In this document: one piece after another, positions 1-9,069 of the stretch
Position numbering within the stretch: position 1 is the stretch's first letter
Layout of the letters: every line of letters starts with the position of its first letter
NCBI RefSeq assembly: GCF_001886185.1
Contig: NZ_JXLA01000040.1
Location: forward strand, 1-33,637
DNA: 33,637 bases
Direction of reading: 5' to 3'
Source: Enterococcus raffinosus
Lineage (GTDB): Bacteria > Bacillota > Bacilli > Lactobacillales > Enterococcaceae
Position numbers and translations under genes: made by a program
Notes under the pieces: generated by a model
Databases searched by the model: none
What the model saw: only the letters and a program-made list of their open reading frames with translations
What the model was told of the DNA's origin: nothing

Positions 1-444
1 TCAGCAACTTTTATATCTTAACAGGTTACCGAGTGAATGTCAACAATTTTTTTGAAGTTTTTTTCGAAGGAATTGTTGTCATCGTTTTATGCGACTTTGA
101 TAGAATAACTGAAAGTCAGCCATCTGTCAACAATAATTTTAGGTGTTCCGAATTATTTTAATTGCCTCAAGAACATAGAATAATATAGCAGTATTATACA
201 GTTTGGTCAACAAAAAAAAGTAATTTTATTTACTTTTTTTAGAACACGACAGATAAAAAAAAATACTTTTATTTTGTTCGTTTTTAAGGTCTGTTAAACC
301 TTCTTTTTTCTTTTTGATAAATTAATTTTCGTCATTTTAATTTTGATTTTTCCTTAACTAGTAATGCTGTCTTTCGCCTTCCAATGATTTATTTGGTAAA
401 ATGATGATGTATTTATTACTTAATATGAACGGAGGAACAGTTTA
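1..444. other. AT-rich non-coding region upstream of croR
   Basis: I see no credible gene here. The stretch is very AT-rich. It holds three direct copies of GTCAACAA (39-46, 126-133, 206-213). It also holds an inverted repeat CAACAATT / AATTGTTG (41-48 and 71-78) and an almost pure A/T hairpin (213-223 pairing with 230-240). A short AAGGT/ACCTT stem (286-302) is followed by a T-rich run and could be a weak terminator for an upstream gene outside the window. A -10-like TAAAAT lies at 397-402 without a convincing -35. The croR ribosome binding site GGAGGA is at 431-436. Confidence 0.6.
213..240. repeat. A/T hairpin, possible weak terminator
   Basis: An 11-bp inverted repeat (213-223 and 230-240) with a 6-base loop. 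The left arm begins with a run of A and the right arm ends in a run of T, so it could terminate transcription weakly in either direction. It has almost no G-C pairs, so a chance origin in AT-rich DNA is possible. Confidence 0.25.
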
Positions 445-1134
445 ATGAAAGTACTAGTTGCAGATGATGATAAAGAGATTGTAGAACTTCTTAGTATTTA
501 TCTACATAATGAAGGTTATGAAGTTGTAAAGGCTTATGATGGTAAAGAAGCTTTAAGTAAGCTTAGAACTACAAATGACATTGATTTATTAATATTAGAC
601 ATTATGATGCCTGTTATGGACGGTATGCAGGTCGTGAAGGAATTAAGGAAAGAATCACAGATTCCAATCATTATGCTGACAGCAAAAACAACAGATATGG
701 ACAAAATCAAAGGACTCGTTGCTGGCGCTGATGACTATGTAACAAAACCATTTAATCCTTTGGAAGTTATGGCTAGGGTTAAATCTTTGCTACGTCGAAC
801 AAAAATGCATGTTGCAGAAGATCAACCAGATATTCTTGAAATTCAATCATTGATTATTAATAAGGATTCACATGAAGTTAAGACAGTAGATGGAAAAGAA
901 ATTCAATTGACCGCATTAGAGTTCGGGATTTTATATCTACTAGCGAGCCATCCAAATCGTGTTTTCAGTGCAGATGAAATTTTTGAACGAGTTTGGAAGC
1001 AAGAAAGCATCGTTTCTGCAAAAACAGTTATGGTTCATGTCAGTCATTTACGGGATAAAATCGAAGAAGCGACTGATGGTGAAAAGGTAATTCAAACCGT
1101 TTGGGGTGTGGGATATAAAATAGATGCAAAATAA
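445..1134 (+). CDS. croR: OmpR/PhoB-family response regulator, CroR-like
   Basis: A 229-residue DNA-binding response regulator. The receiver domain (about 1-115) has the acidic pocket ADDD (6-9), the phospho-acceptor Asp52 in ILDIMMP, Thr79, and Lys101 in TKPF. The C-terminal winged helix (about 130-228) ends in the family pattern VWGVGYKI. It begins at ATG 445 with GGAGGA 8 bases upstream and overlaps the next gene, the sensor kinase, by 11 bases. In enterococci a pair of this type next to serS and guaB is CroRS, which responds to cell-envelope stress and is needed for intrinsic cephalosporin resistance. The assignment rests on sequence resemblance plus this gene order. VanR-type regulators are the closest alternative family. 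Confidence 0.85.
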   Translation: MKVLVADDDKEIVELLSIYLHNEGYEVVKAYDGKEALSKLRTTNDIDLLILDIMMPVMDGMQVVKELRKESQIPIIMLTAKTTDMDKIKGLVAGADDYVTKPFNPLEVMARVKSLLRRTKMHVAEDQPDILEIQSLIINKDSHEVKTVDGKEIQLTALEFGILYLLASHPNRVFSADEIFERVWKQESIVSAKTVMVHVSHLRDKIEEATDGEKVIQTVWGVGYKIDAK

Positions 1135-2305
1135 CTCGGAAAAGAAAAAGCGAATTACCCTCACATCAAAAGAAGTTAGTGAGTTAATTGCTGAAGGAAT
1201 AGTAACCGTTATTTTGTTACTATTATTAAATGTAGCAATCATGGTTCTTTTTACCCAGATGCTCAATAATTCGCCAGATTTAACAGATGCAATTTATCGC
1301 TCAAAGGATATTTTTGCTAATAATCTAGGTAGTGACATTTTTTGGAGTGGAAGAAACTTTGTTATTCCTCTATTTCTTGTCATTGATGTACTTGTTGTTT
1401 TTTGGCGTTTAATCAGACGATATCGACAAATGCAATTACGACACATTATTAACGAGCTCCATTATATTGCTAACGGAAATTACGATTATCGGATTCCTTT
1501 TGAATTACGAGGCGATCTTAGTAAAGTTGTTGATAGTATTAACGGTTTAGTTGATAGTACCGTTGCTGCTATCGAAGATGAACGTGAAATTGAAAAATCA
1601 AAAGATGAACTAATTACAAATGTCAGCCATGACATTCGTACACCGCTAACCTCCATCATTGGCTACCTTGGATTAATCGAAGACGGTCAATATCAAAGTA
1701 ACGATGAAATACTTAAATATACAAGTATTGCCTATAAAAAGGCGAAACAAATGAAGTCATTAGTAGAAGACTTATTTGAATATTCAAAGGTTCGACAACC
1801 CTCTGTTCCTGTTAATAATATCTCTTTTGATATGGTACAATTACTAGAACAGCTGGCTGCTGATTTTGAATTAGAAGCGAAAAAGAAAAATATTCAAATC
1901 CAAGTTGAAACCAAAGAAACTCAATTAATAATGGACGGCGACACTGAAAAACTGGTCCGTGTCTTTAATAATCTAATTACTAACGCTTTAAAATATGGCG
2001 CTGAAGCAGACAGAATAGTAATAGAGATAGAAAAAGCTAAAAATGAAGCAGTCGTTACCGTGAAAAATAATGGAACTCCTATTCCTAGAGAAGCTTTGGA
2101 TCAGTTATTTGATCGTTTTTATCGTGTTGACGGTTCTCGTTCACAAGAGATTAGTGGTACCGGCTTAGGCTTAGCTATTGCTCAAAACATTGTTAATCTT
2201 CATGGCGGATATATTTATGCTCAATCAAATGAGAACTGGACATCCTTTATTATTCATTTACCACTTTACAAAAACCAAGTTAAAGCTATCCAAGATAATC
2301 ATTGA
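1124..2305 (+). CDS. croS: Membrane sensor histidine kinase, CroS-like
   Basis: A 393-residue kinase, presumed partner of the preceding regulator. Two membrane helices (about 23-46 and 77-95) flank a short external loop of about 30 residues. A HAMP-like linker follows, then the dimerisation/phosphoacceptor helix with NVSHDIRTPL (His169) and an ATPase domain. Visible ATPase motifs are the N box NNLITNALKYG, the F-box region LFDRFYRVDGS and the G2 box GTGLGLAI. The tiny external loop is typical of intramembrane-sensing kinases that detect cell-wall stress. Start ATG 1124 lies inside the end of the regulator gene, implying translational coupling. Its stop codon lies within the -35 box of the serS promoter. 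Confidence 0.83.
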   Translation: MQNNSEKKKRITLTSKEVSELIAEGIVTVILLLLLNVAIMVLFTQMLNNSPDLTDAIYRSKDIFANNLGSDIFWSGRNFVIPLFLVIDVLVVFWRLIRRYRQMQLRHIINELHYIANGNYDYRIPFELRGDLSKVVDSINGLVDSTVAAIEDEREIEKSKDELITNVSHDIRTPLTSIIGYLGLIEDGQYQSNDEILKYTSIAYKKAKQMKSLVEDLFEYSKVRQPSVPVNNISFDMVQLLEQLAADFELEAKKKNIQIQVETKETQLIMDGDTEKLVRVFNNLITNALKYGAEADRIVIEIEKAKNEAVVTVKNNGTPIPREALDQLFDRFYRVDGSRSQEISGTGLGLAIAQNIVNLHGGYIYAQSNENWTSFIIHLPLYKNQVKAIQDNH

Positions 2306-2330
2306 CTTTGATTTTTTGATTGCTTATACT
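2302..2330 (+). promoter_or_regulatory. serS promoter
   Basis: TTGACT at 2302-2307 and TATACT at 2325-2330 are separated by exactly 17 bases, each one mismatch from consensus. The -35 box contains the TGA stop of the sensor kinase gene. Transcription would start near 2337, at the 5' edge of the T-box leader. Confidence 0.75.
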
Positions 2331-2336
2331 GATTTC

Positions 2337-2570
2337 AATAAGACATGCAGGAAACCAAGTACGTAAGTTTGTTTTTTCAGAGAGTTGATGGCTGGTGTAA
2401 ATCAACAAAACAGCTTAAAGAAATCCAGTTTCATGATCTGTGTTTTTTGAAAGAAAAACCGAGTGACGTCGATATCCGTTAATCAAGTGCAGCTTATGCT
2501 GAATTTGGGTGGTACCGCGAAATTCAACACCGTTTCGTCCCTATTTCATGGGATGAAACGGTGTTTTTTT
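2337..2570 (+). ncRNA. Serine T-box leader of serS
   Basis: A tRNA-sensing leader. The T-box core GGGTGGTACCGCG is at 2507-2519, closed by the antiterminator helix GAATTT (2501-2506) / AAATTC (2520-2525). Stem I shows an AGTA element (2358-2361). A distal hairpin GTTGAT...ATCAAC encloses GGCTGGTG (about 2384-2406). On the 3' side GAA is followed by a candidate specifier TCC at 2424-2426, a serine codon. The base of stem I is GAAAC (2351-2355) / GTTTC (2428-2432). Uncharged tRNA-Ser would stabilise the antiterminator and allow serS transcription. The T-box call is firm; the specifier position is my reading of the loop. Confidence 0.9.
2526..2570 (+). terminator. Regulated terminator of the serS T-box
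   Basis: A 16-bp stem (2526-2541 with 2550-2565, one G-U pair), an 8-base loop and a run of seven T. Its 5' flank overlaps the antiterminator element, as expected for a T-box switch. Confidence 0.92.
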
Positions 2571-2589
2571 ATTTAAAGGAGGAAAAGTA

Positions 2590-3870
2590 ATGCTAGATGT
2601 CAAAATGATTCGTAATAATTTTGCTGAAGTAAATGAAAAATTAGCTACTCGTGGTGTTAAAAAAGAAGTTTTAGAACGTTTTTTGGATTTAGACGAACAA
2701 CGTAGAAAATTACTAGTAAAAACAGAAGAATTAAAAAAATATCGTAATGATGTTTCAGGTGAAATCGCGAAATTAAAACGCGAAAAAAATGACGCAACCG
2801 ATAAAATTACTGAAATGAAAGAAGTTGGTGTGACCATTAAAGACTTCGATGCGCAAGTAGCTGATATCGATGCACAATTGACTGAAATTGCAACAACATT
2901 ACCAAATTTGCCTCATGATTCTGTACCTATTGGAGATGATGAGGAGGACAACGTAGAAGTTCGGCGCTGGAGTAAGCCTCGTCAATTTGCTTTTGAACCA
3001 AAGCCTCATTGGGAAGTTGCTGAAAATTTAGACATCTTAGATTTTGAGCGCGGAGCAAAAGTTTCAGGTAGTCGTTTTGTTTACTATAAAGGTTTAGGTG
3101 CGCGTTTAGAACGTGCTGTTTACAATTTTATGCTGGATGAACACATTTATGAACAGGGTTATACTGAAATGATTACACCTTATTTGGTAAATAGTAAGTC
3201 AATGTTTGGTACAGGACAGTTCCCGAAATTTAAAGAGGATGTCTTTCAAGTGGAAGATCGTGACTTAACATTAATACCTACTGCAGAAGTTCCATTAACA
3301 AATTATTATGCGGATGAAATTTTAGATGGTAAAGATTTACCAATTTATTTCACAGCCTTATCTCCTTCTTTCCGTTCTGAAGCTGGTAGCGCTGGTCGCG
3401 ATACTCGTGGATTGATTCGTCTACATCAATTCCACAAAGTAGAGATGGTAAAGTTCAGTGATAAGGACTCTTCTTATGACGAATTGGAAAAAATGACTCA
3501 GAATGCTGAGATTCTTTTACAAAAACTAAATCTACCTTATCGTGTCATCACTCTTTGTACAGGAGACATGGGGTTCTCAGCAGCTAAAACTTATGATTTA
3601 GAAGTATGGGTGCCTGCTCAAAACACCTATCGTGAAATTAGCTCTTGTTCAAATTGTGAAGATTTCCAAGCACGTCGAGCAATGATTCGCTATCGCAATG
3701 AAGAGGGGAAAGTCCAATATACTCATACACTGAACGGATCTGGCTTGGCTGTAGGACGAACTGTAACTGCTATCTTGGAGAACTATCAAAACGAAGATGG
3801 CTCAGTTACGATTCCTGAAGTCTTAGTTCCATATATGGGGAATGTAAAAGTTATTAGAAACGATAAATAA
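2590..3870 (+). CDS. serS: Serine-tRNA ligase
   Basis: A 426-residue class II aminoacyl-tRNA synthetase that charges tRNA-Ser with serine. The N-terminal part (about 27-105) is a long charged coiled coil, the tRNA-binding arm. The catalytic domain shows motif 2 ([14 protein letters not shown]), the serine/ATP pocket segment [15 protein letters not shown] and motif 3 ([11 protein letters not shown]). Length is normal for the family. AAAGGAGG at 2575-2582 sits 7 bases before ATG 2590. It is expressed from its own promoter through the T-box leader and ends at a terminator shared with the convergent guaB. Confidence 0.97.
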   Translation: MLDVKMIRNNFAEVNEKLATRGVKKEVLERFLDLDEQRRKLLVKTEELKKYRNDVSGEIAKLKREKNDATDKITEMKEVGVTIKDFDAQVADIDAQLTEIATTLPNLPHDSVPIGDDEEDNVEVRRWSKPRQFAFEPKPHWEVAENLDILDFERGAKVSGSRFVYYKGLGARLERAVYNFMLDEHIYEQGYTEMITPYLVNSKSMFGTGQFPKFKEDVFQVEDRDLTLIPTAEVPLTNYYADEILDGKDLPIYFTALSPSFRSEAGSAGRDTRGLIRLHQFHKVEMVKFSDKDSSYDELEKMTQNAEILLQKLNLPYRVITLCTGDMGFSAAKTYDLEVWVPAQNTYREISSCSNCEDFQARRAMIRYRNEEGKVQYTHTLNGSGLAVGRTVTAILENYQNEDGSVTIPEVLVPYMGNVKVIRNDK

Positions 3871-3875
3871 ATTAA

Positions 3876-3915
3876 AAAAAGTGGCATCTTCAAATGTAGG
3901 AAGATGCCACTTTTT
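3876..3915. terminator. Bidirectional terminator between serS and guaB
   Basis: A 16-bp perfect stem (3876-3891 with 3900-3915) whose left arm starts with A's and right arm ends with T's. It can serve serS on the plus strand and guaB on the minus strand. Confidence 0.92.
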
Positions 3916-3928
3916 AGCAATTATTTTA

Positions 3929-5419
<1,491 letters not shown>

Positions 5420-5450
5420 TTACCACTCCCCAGAATTATTTTTAATAAAG

Positions 5451-5479
5451 AAACTAACAGAACCAGCGAGTGAAGTCAA
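5451..5479 (-). promoter_or_regulatory. guaB promoter
   Basis: On the minus strand TTGACT (5479-5474) and TAGTTT (5456-5451) are spaced 17 bases apart. The -35 is near consensus and the -10 moderate. Confidence 0.55.
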
Positions 5480-5523
5480 TAACTTGTGCCAAAATCCTCA
5501 TCTAACCTTTATTTTTCTACAGA

Positions 5524-5991
5524 TTAGAACCATTTTTCAAGCAAATCAGTGGTTATCTCGCTATCGGCACCGACTATTTGATAGGTCACCTTATTCTTAA
5601 GAGTATCTCGAATTAAATAGAAACCTTCTTTATTTTCAAAGTTATCTAAACGAATAATTAAATACCGTTCACCAACTTGTTGGATATCCTTAAAAATCTC
5701 ACGTAATAGCACTTTTGCTTGATGAATATTATTTTGACGTTCTTGAGCTTTATTAACTGCAGCAGTCAACGTGTACCCTTCATCAAGAAAATGTTTGATA
5801 ATCTCAACTTTAATTACCATTGGTAATTTAAATTTTCGGTTGCCACTTTTTTCACCTGTAGAGCTAATGAATCCCTTTTGTTCCCAATAACGAATTTGAC
5901 GTGGTGAAACACCAGTTACTTTACTTAACTCACTGATTCCTACTAACAAGTCATCACTTTCTAGGAGCTGCTTGACCGTATTATTTTTCAC
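5524..5991 (-). CDS. MerR-family transcriptional regulator
   Basis: A 155-residue regulator. The N-terminal winged helix-turn-helix (about 17-75) reads ISELSKVTGVSPRQIRYWEQ, the MerR pattern with the RYWE recognition segment. The C-terminal 80 residues are not a ligand domain I recognise, and no metal-binding cysteines are present. It starts at GTG 5991, with GAGAGGG 7 bases upstream; an ATG at 5998 is out of frame. It lies divergent to the multidrug-type transporter gene and shares a palindromic promoter region with it. The likely role is control of the pump operon and itself, but the inducing ligand is unknown. Confidence 0.82.
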   Translation of the reverse strand: MKNNTVKQLLESDDLLVGISELSKVTGVSPRQIRYWEQKGFISSTGEKSGNRKFKLPMVIKVEIIKHFLDEGYTLTAAVNKAQERQNNIHQAKVLLREIFKDIQQVGERYLIIRLDNFENKEGFYLIRDTLKNKVTYQIVGADSEITTDLLEKWF

Positions 5992-6015
5992 GATGCATCC
6001 CTCTCTTCCCCTCCG

Positions 6016-6077
6016 ATTATACTTTCAATAACAAACGTGTCAAGTAAGTTGACAAAAAATTCTAATCGCAGTAAAGT
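6016..6077. promoter_or_regulatory. Divergent promoters with palindromic -35 operator
   Basis: A palindrome TGTCAA-GTAAG-TTGACA occupies 6038-6054. The right arm is a perfect -35 for the pump gene, with TAAAGT (6072-6077) 17 bases downstream. The left arm, read on the minus strand, is a perfect -35 for the MerR gene, with a perfect TATAAT (6021-6016) at 16 bases. The two promoters therefore point apart from one shared symmetric element. A direct repeat TAACAAACG occurs at 6029-6037 and 6077-6085. Confidence 0.7.
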
Positions 6078-6093
6078 AACAAACGAACATTTA

Positions 6094-6108
6094 ATGTTTC
6101 TGAAAATT
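6094..6108 (+). promoter_or_regulatory. Candidate CodY box before the DHA2 pump gene
   Basis: The 15-mer ATGTTTCTGAAAATT matches the published CodY consensus AATTTTCWGAAAATT at 13 of 15 positions. It lies just downstream of the predicted start of transcription and upstream of the GAAGG ribosome binding site. The match is AT-rich, so chance cannot be excluded. Confidence 0.3.
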
Positions 6109-6134
6109 TTCAAAAAGAGAGAAGGCGTTAGATC

Positions 6135-7601
6135 GTGAGTAATAATCAAACGGTCGATATTTATGGAAAACCTTACAATCGTTCTTTACTAGTCGTGGTG
6201 CTATTAATAGGAACTTTCTGTACGGTGTTAAACCAAACTTTATTAACAACAGCTTTTCCAGCACTAATGAAAGCTTTTGATATATCTGCTTCTAGTGTTC
6301 AATGGCTAACTACTGGCTTCTTGCTAGTAAACGGGATTATGATCCCAATCAGTGCTTGGCTAATTAATAAATTCAGTTCAAAAAAATTGTACTTATCAGC
6401 TATGACTATTTTTTTGATTGGAACCATCACATGTTTCGTTGCACCGAACTTTTCTACATTATTAATTGGAAGATTGATTCAAGCTGCCGGCGTCGGTATC
6501 TCCATGCCTCTATTGCAGAATATCATGCTATCTATCTTTCCACCGGAAAAACGCGGATCCGCAATGGGGATGGCCGGAATTGTTATTGGTCTTGCTCCTG
6601 CCTTAGGCCCTACCTTATCTGGTTGGATCATTGATCACTATACTTGGCGTGATCTTTTCGGCATGGTAATTCCGATTGTCATTTTAGTTTTAGTTTTAGC
6701 TACTTTTTTAATGAAAAGTGTCATTCAATTATCTAACCCAAGTATTGACATACTGTCAGCTCTTTTATCAACGATTGGTTTCGGAAGCCTATTATATGGT
6801 TTTTCTTCTGTTGGTAATGATGGGTGGGGCAGTGTTAAAGTTATTGGATTTTTAGTTGTCGGTGTGATAGTGATCGGACTCTTTGTATGGCGACAACTAC
6901 ATTTGGAACACCCATTCTTAGAACTTCGTGTATTTAAATCACCTATATTTACAATTGCGGCTATTTTAAGTGGAGTCGTCAATATGGCAATGGTTGGTGC
7001 TGAAATGGTACTTCCTTTATATATTCAAAATATCCGTGGGGAATCGGCTTTCCATTCTGGCTTAATGCTACTACCCGGTGCCTTAGTCATGGGCTTAATG
7101 ATGCCAATTACTGGGTCAATTTTTGATAAGTACGGTGCAAAACGCCTAGCAATAAGCGGGATGTTAATTTTAACGGCAGCTACTTTACCATTTGCCTTTT
7201 TAACTTCCGAAACACCAATCGCTATGATCGTCATTTTATATGCAATGCGTATGTTTGGAATTTCAATGGTTATGATGCCTGTTACAACTTCAGGAATGAA
7301 CGCTTTACCAATGAATTTGATCAGTCATGGTACAGCTGTCAACAACACCTTCCGACAAGTAGCAAGTTCTATAGGAACAGCAATATTGATCAGCGTGCTA
7401 ACAAATGTCACAAAAGGTAATTTACCTGCAGCCCATTTATTAAAGACTTTACCTTTAACCTACAAGAATCAAGCAATTAGTGCTACATTATCTGGCTATC
7501 ACGCCGCTTTCTATGTAGCAGTAATATTTGGGGTCATTGGTTTCATTATTACATTTTTCTTGAAAGCCAATACTAAAGCAGAAGGAGGAGTGGCAAAATG
7601 A
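6135..7601 (+). CDS. DHA2-family MFS multidrug-type efflux transporter
   Basis: A 488-residue membrane protein with about 14 hydrophobic helices, the drug:H+ antiporter-2 (EmrB/QacA/LmrB-like) layout. The first helix contains LNQTLLTTAFPALMKAF, resembling the family's N-terminal motif. The region after helix 4 has GRLIQAAGVGISMP, and helix 5 has the antiporter motif C-like GLAPALGPTLSGWI. It probably exports toxic amphipathic compounds using the proton gradient; the substrate cannot be read from sequence. It starts at GTG 6135 with GAAGG 9 bases upstream. The stop codon overlaps the ATG of the next gene, and a MerR-type regulator is divergent. Confidence 0.88.
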   Translation: MSNNQTVDIYGKPYNRSLLVVVLLIGTFCTVLNQTLLTTAFPALMKAFDISASSVQWLTTGFLLVNGIMIPISAWLINKFSSKKLYLSAMTIFLIGTITCFVAPNFSTLLIGRLIQAAGVGISMPLLQNIMLSIFPPEKRGSAMGMAGIVIGLAPALGPTLSGWIIDHYTWRDLFGMVIPIVILVLVLATFLMKSVIQLSNPSIDILSALLSTIGFGSLLYGFSSVGNDGWGSVKVIGFLVVGVIVIGLFVWRQLHLEHPFLELRVFKSPIFTIAAILSGVVNMAMVGAEMVLPLYIQNIRGESAFHSGLMLLPGALVMGLMMPITGSIFDKYGAKRLAISGMLILTAATLPFAFLTSETPIAMIVILYAMRMFGISMVMMPVTTSGMNALPMNLISHGTAVNNTFRQVASSIGTAILISVLTNVTKGNLPAAHLLKTLPLTYKNQAISATLSGYHAAFYVAVIFGVIGFIITFFLKANTKAEGGVAK

Positions 7602-8311
7602 TCTTCGCGATAACCATTATCAGTGTTCTAGCTTTTGCTTTAATAAATATTTTTGCTAAAAAGACTTGGCAAACATTTCTTTCAATAATTTTTGCAGGGA
7701 TTTTCTTAATTAGTTTAGGATTTATTACTGCTAATGACCATTACCACTATGGCATGAAAAAAGTAACCGAAACGACCACCCAGACATTAACTTCTACAGC
7801 GGATAATAAGGATATGAAGATGTTACTCTATCAACCACTTGGTAATGGAACAGAAAAAATTTATTTATACAAAACCAATGAATCTCAGAAAAAACCTAAA
7901 ACAACTGGAACAGACCATGTAAGTAACCGTGTGAAAAAAAATCAAGAAAAGACACAGCTAGTTACTGCTAAAACATATTGGGTATATAAAAACGAGATTG
8001 CAAAATTTTGGTTTGGACTTTCTAGTAAAAATCATCAATTGATTAATGAAAAAAATACGTTCAATGTCCAAAAGGATTGGTTTGTATTAAGTACGGACCA
8101 AGCAAAAGAACTGGCAAAACTAGTAACTAAAAATAAAACTTCTATGCAAAATGATGCGAAGAAGTTCGTTCAAGAAAAAGTTGAAGCGGCTATGATACAG
8201 AATCCGTCTATGGATCAAGCAACTCAGCAAAAAATAATACAGCAAGCTACCAAAGAATATCAACAACAAAGTATGGCAAAATTAATTGCTGAAGTAACAA
8301 AAAAAGGATAG
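7598..8311 (+). CDS. DUF4811-type membrane protein, pump partner
   Basis: A 237-residue protein of unknown function. Two membrane helices at the N terminus (about 3-18 and 25-44) are followed by a long polar, Lys/Gln-rich domain. That domain has a predicted beta-rich middle (about 65-150) and a charged helical tail (about 165-235). It resembles DUF4811 proteins that I recall accompanying DHA2 pumps in lactic acid bacteria. The ATGA overlap with the pump gene and the strong GGAGGAG site inside that gene's end imply coupled translation at matched amounts. It could be an accessory subunit of the pump; this is inference from context only. Confidence 0.75.
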   Translation: MIFAITIISVLAFALINIFAKKTWQTFLSIIFAGIFLISLGFITANDHYHYGMKKVTETTTQTLTSTADNKDMKMLLYQPLGNGTEKIYLYKTNESQKKPKTTGTDHVSNRVKKNQEKTQLVTAKTYWVYKNEIAKFWFGLSSKNHQLINEKNTFNVQKDWFVLSTDQAKELAKLVTKNKTSMQNDAKKFVQEKVEAAMIQNPSMDQATQQKIIQQATKEYQQQSMAKLIAEVTKKG

Positions 8312-8313
8312 AA

Positions 8314-8349
8314 AAAAGAAGCTAGATTCAACAGAATCTAGCTTCTTTT
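8314..8349. terminator. Bidirectional terminator
   Basis: A perfect 16-bp stem (8314-8329 with 8334-8349) and 4-base loop, with an A-rich left and T-rich right end. It closes the pump operon on the plus strand and the rsmG-to-DUF1129 run on the minus strand. Confidence 0.92.
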
Positions 8350-8350
8350 A

Positions 8351-9055
8351 CTATCTACGTGGTGCGGTTGCTAAACTACTAACAATTCCGAAACGTTTTT
8401 TCAAGTAATAACGTAGTGCTAAGGCAAGAGCTGATAAAATAACCATTAACATTGGATCTAGAATAGGATTTACCGTTGGAGGTAACAATGCTGCCCCATT
8501 AAAGACTAAGAACCATACTAGTGTAACTGAAACTAACATAAGAATGGACTTCCAAGTTTTTGGTTTTTTTGATTTATCTGCTCCTGGTTGTTCAAATTGG
8601 TAAAAGAATATATACATCATGTAGAAAACTAATCCTCCGACTGCGGAAGCTACGATTAATGTTGTTAACCCATAAGTCACCATTTGTGTTCCACGTGAAA
8701 CAAACATCCCCATAATACCTGATAATATTCCTAATAACCCAAATAACAATAGAAAATTATCTAGCCACATCAATGAAGCAGTAGTCGATTTTTTTTGTTC
8801 AGCGGGTTTATTGACAATCGCATCAAGTCGTTCAGAAACCGTTCCGAATAATTGTCGGGCTGTCTTCCCAGATTTTTGCTCCTCCACTAACGTGGGAAGC
8901 ATCTCGTTTAAGGCTACGATAGTTTGTTCATCCGTCAAATTTGCTGCCTTTAACGCTTTTTTCAAGTCAAAAATGTATTGCTCGTTACGCTTAGTAAGCT
9001 TCTCTTCAAGTTGAACGTTTTCTGCTTGCAACGTTTGTAACTTTTCTGGTTCCAT
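8351..9055 (-). CDS. DUF1129-family membrane protein
   Basis: A 234-residue protein of unknown function. A charged, helical cytoplasmic N-terminal part (about 1-90, with a heptad-like start LQTLQAENVQLEEKL) precedes four membrane helices (about 94-118, 124-150, 170-192 and 200-218). The end is short and basic. DUF1129 proteins commonly follow ychF in lactobacilli and enterococci. The gene begins 14 bases after ychF ends, so they are co-transcribed. It is the last gene of the minus-strand run. Its coding sequence contains a parS site (8687-8702) over the codons for VSRGT. Confidence 0.8.
   Translation of the reverse strand: MEPEKLQTLQAENVQLEEKLTKRNEQYIFDLKKALKAANLTDEQTIVALNEMLPTLVEEQKSGKTARQLFGTVSERLDAIVNKPAEQKKSTTASLMWLDNFLLLFGLLGILSGIMGMFVSRGTQMVTYGLTTLIVASAVGGLVFYMMYIFFYQFEQPGADKSKKPKTWKSILMLVSVTLVWFLVFNGAALLPPTVNPILDPMLMVILSALALALRYYLKKRFGIVSSLATAPRR
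8687..8702. promoter_or_regulatory. parS: parS centromere site inside the DUF1129 gene
   Basis: TGTTCCACGTGAAACA differs from the ideal 16-bp parS palindrome TGTTTCACGTGAAACA at one position. It is a sequence known as a natural ParB/Spo0J site in Bacillus. It lies about 15 kb left of oriC and on the same segment as parA and parB. Confidence 0.88.
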
Positions 9056-9069
9056 TGTTTCTTTCCTCC

